Source of the DNA: DATKXO01 sp035528995
GTDB taxonomy: Bacteria > Planctomycetota > Phycisphaerae > UBA1845
NCBI GenBank assembly: GCA_035528995.1
Contig: DATKXO010000077.1
Coordinates: 1-7,077, forward strand
Reading direction: 5' to 3'
DNA length: 7,077 bases
In this document: in pieces, positions 5,062 to 7,077 of the stretch
Layout: each line of letters opens with the position of its first letter
How positions within the stretch are numbered: position 1 is the stretch's first letter
The notes under the pieces: generated by a model
Seen by the model: only the letters and a program-made list of their open reading frames with translations
Database searches by the model: none
Told to the model about the DNA's origin: nothing
Made by a program: the position numbers and the translations under genes

Positions 5062-7077
5062 TTAGAGGATCACCGGCAGCGCATTCGTGTCGCTGAAGAT
5101 TGAGTTGCTGGACGTGCCGTCCTGGGTGTCGACCACGATGGTCAGCGTGCCGGAGTCGGGCGCGACGTTGTAGGCGTTGTGCCCGTGGTAAAGGATGAGA
5201 TCGGCCTTGGTGCCGGAACCGACCACGGCGGCCGAGGTGACGGTCTTGAGCGTGGAGTGGAAGAGGCGCAGGGAGCAAACCTTGTCGGTTTGAACGACCT
5301 TGATGCAGGGCTTGGTGCTCGCGGAGGTCGAGAAGCGGCAGTACTTAACCACGACGTCGACGGCGTCGCCGACGTGGCCGACCGAGAGAAGCGCCGAGCT
5401 ACCCTGGGGTTCGCCCCAGAAAATGCAGGCGTCGAAGACTTTGCCGTTGCCGGTCGTCGCGACAGCGTCGGCCAGGCCGGCATACACGAACTGACAGTGG
5501 CGAACGTGGCAGCCGTTCTCCCCGGAGAGCGTGAGCAGGGGATCGGCCTCGGTCGGGCTGGCGTTGATGAAGCGGATGTTCTCGATGAGCGAGACGTACA
5601 TGAAGTCGCCGGAGGTGTGAAGGTGCCCCTCGACGACGACCTTGCCGAGGCCGACGAAGTCCACGACCTTGTCTGTCACGTCGACGTCTTCCGCATACGT
5701 CCCCGGCATGATCAGAATCACGCAGGGGTCGGTGCCGGTGACGCTGGTGACCGCGGCCTGGATCGTGGTGTACTGGCCGCCGGTTTTGGCGACGATGCGG
5801 ACGTTGCCCCAGAGGACGCCCGAGCGCGAGACCGCCTGGATGGCCTGGGAGACCGAGGAGTAGGTGAGACGGGCGGAGGTGACCTCGTCTTCGAGCGTGG
5901 AGACCGAGCCGAGGCGGGCGGCGAGGGAGGCGCTGTCGCCGCGCGCCGTAACGAGCTCGGCCGCCATCGAGGCGATGGACAGGCCCGTGGACTTCGTGGT
6001 GAGCGGCGTCAGCGCGAGCGCCGTGGTGCAGTGCCGGCCGGCGCGGTCGACGCAGCGGAGCGCGACCTTGGCCGTGACCGGGACGGCGGTGGTCGAAAAC
6101 GGCACCGGCAGGACCACGTGGTCGTGGGTCACGAAGGCGTGTTTGTGGCTGAGGTTCGTGAAGCTCGGGGTGGAGCCGTCATCGGTCCAGCAGACCTCGA
6201 CGCCGGCGATCTCGGCCGCGTAAGCGCCGACCCGCGACCAGCTCACCTTGATTCCGGAATCAACCGCCAAGGTCGTGATCGCTTCGAGCGAGTCGGCGCA
6301 GCTCGCCGGGATGACCTTGGCTCCGCCGGCGATGGCCGTGACCGGCGTACACCAGGCGGACGCACTGCTTTGGAACCAGTCGCCCATCGAGCAGACGCGC
6401 ACCCGGTAGTTCACCGCCGGCGTGAGCCCGTGCCAGATCTGCTGCATCTTCACCGGCGACGCGGCAAAGGTGCTCTCGGCGTGCTCGTAGGAGATCGGCT
6501 CGCCGCTGGTGGGGTCCAGGGGTTCGAGGAGGAAGCGGTAGCCGGCCGCCGCCGGCCCGAGCGTGAACGCCCCGGAGGCAGGCGCATCGTCCGCGTCAAA
6601 GGTCAGCGTGTCGACCGTGTTCGAGACCACCAAATAGGTCCTATCCGTCGAATCGGTCATATACTGCCCCGCCCACTCGTTCGTCGTCCAGGTAAACTCG
6701 GAACTGCTCTTCGTGAACGTGTTGCCGCTGGCCGTGCCCGTTCCGGTATCCCCGAACTTCGCCAGGATGTAGGCCTGGCGCATGCTCGGATAGCCGGCGA
6801 CGTCGTCGGCGACCGCGCGCAGCGTGTCCTCGAACGCGGTGGTCAGGCGAAGCCGAGTCGGCGCCGGCGGCGCCACCTGGCGCGTGAGGATCTCCTGCCC
6901 GTCGATGAGCGGATTCATCAGCGTGTCGTCGATCCGCAACCAGACCCGGTAGTCCTCGGCCATCACCAGGATGGAGTCGTCCACCTGGAATTTGTAGAGC
7001 TTCATCCGGGCGTCGGTCTGCACGAACTGGCTTTCCTTCACGACGACCAGCTCGTAGTCGTCTTCCTGCCAGACCTG
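5062..7077 (-). CDS. Large fibre/receptor-binding protein: FN3-like domains plus pectin-lyase-like beta-helix (N-terminus outside window)
   Basis: The frame is open to the right edge; 671 codons are visible and the true start lies outside. A GTG at 7041 exists, but the frame continues upstream with plausible coding sequence, so I treat the gene as partial. Counting from that GTG: residues 105-165 are a beta segment with TTNEWAGQYM and LVVSNTVDTLTF, a motif common in phage structural proteins. Residues 166-237 and about 252-348 look like FN3-type domains (YRFLLEPLDP, NYRVRVCS; GIKVSWSRV, VALRCVDRAG). Residues 352-405 are helical with Ala/Leu/Val heptad-like spacing, possibly a trimeric coiled coil. 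Residues 412-640 look like a right-handed beta-helix of the pectin-lyase fold (QYTTIQAAV, then ILIMPGTYAEDVDV, as in pectin esterases). The likely role is host-surface binding or depolymerisation; no catalytic residues can be assigned. It lies just upstream of the LysM gene, where a tape measure gene would often be. Confidence 0.75.
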   Translation of the reverse strand, partial: QVWQEDDYELVVVKESQFVQTDARMKLYKFQVDDSILVMAEDYRVWLRIDDTLMNPLIDGQEILTRQVAPPAPTRLRLTTAFEDTLRAVADDVAGYPSMRQAYILAKFGDTGTGTASGNTFTKSSSEFTWTTNEWAGQYMTDSTDRTYLVVSNTVDTLTFDADDAPASGAFTLGPAAAGYRFLLEPLDPTSGEPISYEHAESTFAASPVKMQQIWHGLTPAVNYRVRVCSMGDWFQSSASAWCTPVTAIAGGAKVIPASCADSLEAITTLAVDSGIKVSWSRVGAYAAEIAGVEVCWTDDGSTPSFTNLSHKHAFVTHDHVVLPVPFSTTAVPVTAKVALRCVDRAGRHCTTALALTPLTTKSTGLSIASMAAELVTARGDSASLAARLGSVSTLEDEVTSARLTYSSVSQAIQAVSRSGVLWGNVRIVAKTGGQYTTIQAAVTSVTGTDPCVILIMPGTYAEDVDVTDKVVDFVGLGKVVVEGHLHTSGDFMYVSLIENIRFINASPTEADPLLTLSGENGCHVRHCQFVYAGLADAVATTGNGKVFDACIFWGEPQGSSALLSVGHVGDAVDVVVKYCRFSTSASTKPCIKVVQTDKVCSLRLFHSTLKTVTSAAVVGSGTKADLILYHGHNAYNVAPDSGTLTIVVDTQDGTSSNSIFSDTNALPVIL

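Noticed and set aside
4985..5278. N-terminal extension of the LysM gene
   Set aside because: It overlaps the end of the fibre gene in another phase and passes through the palindromic repeat; the ATG at 4984 fits the family.

Overview
The window is a stretch of a phage or prophage tail/baseplate operon. All seven genes lie on the minus strand, so transcription runs from high to low coordinates. The gene set points to a contractile-tail (myovirus-like) particle: a LysM tail/baseplate protein of the XkdP type, a gpD/XkdQ-type baseplate hub, a gpV-type spike and a collar-domain fibre. No integrase, lysis or capsid gene is visible, so free phage, prophage and tailocin cannot be told apart. The DNA is GC-rich, and most starts lack a Shine-Dalgarno sequence and use GTG, ATG or TTG. 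The gene junctions carry short tandem repeats whose translation reads like 'RRTKDEG'. Together these suggest a host such as a planctomycete or a related uncultured lineage; this is an inference and not proven here.

Layout in transcription order: (1) 7077-5062, 3' part of a large receptor-binding or fibre protein with two FN3-like domains, a helical linker and a pectin-lyase-like beta-helix, truncated by the window edge; (2) 4984-4043, LysM tail/baseplate protein; (3) 3995 (or 4046)-2952, a beta-class DNA methyltransferase of the N4-cytosine/N6-adenine type; (4) 2955-1795, baseplate hub; (5) 1739-1062, gpV-like spike; (6) 956-408, tail-collar fibre with His-X-His motifs; (7) 327-1, N-terminal part of an unrecognised protein with a possible Myb/SANT-like segment, truncated by the window edge. 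Genes 2, 3 and 4 are chained by 4-base GTGA stop/start overlaps. Genes 4 and 5 are linked through a 20-codon reading frame with the same GTGA overlap at both ends.

The most unusual structure is at the junctions. Four of them carry four families of short repeats: a 10-bp tandem repeat, a 7-bp tandem repeat, a GGGACAGTCCC palindrome family and a purine/pyrimidine imperfect palindrome. The methyltransferase sits between the LysM and hub genes, which are neighbours in well-known tail operons. It is bracketed by two 24-bp arrays of the 7-bp repeat in inverted orientation (23 of 24 positions identical) and by GTGA on both sides. This looks like a cargo gene added to a tail operon, possibly with the repeats.
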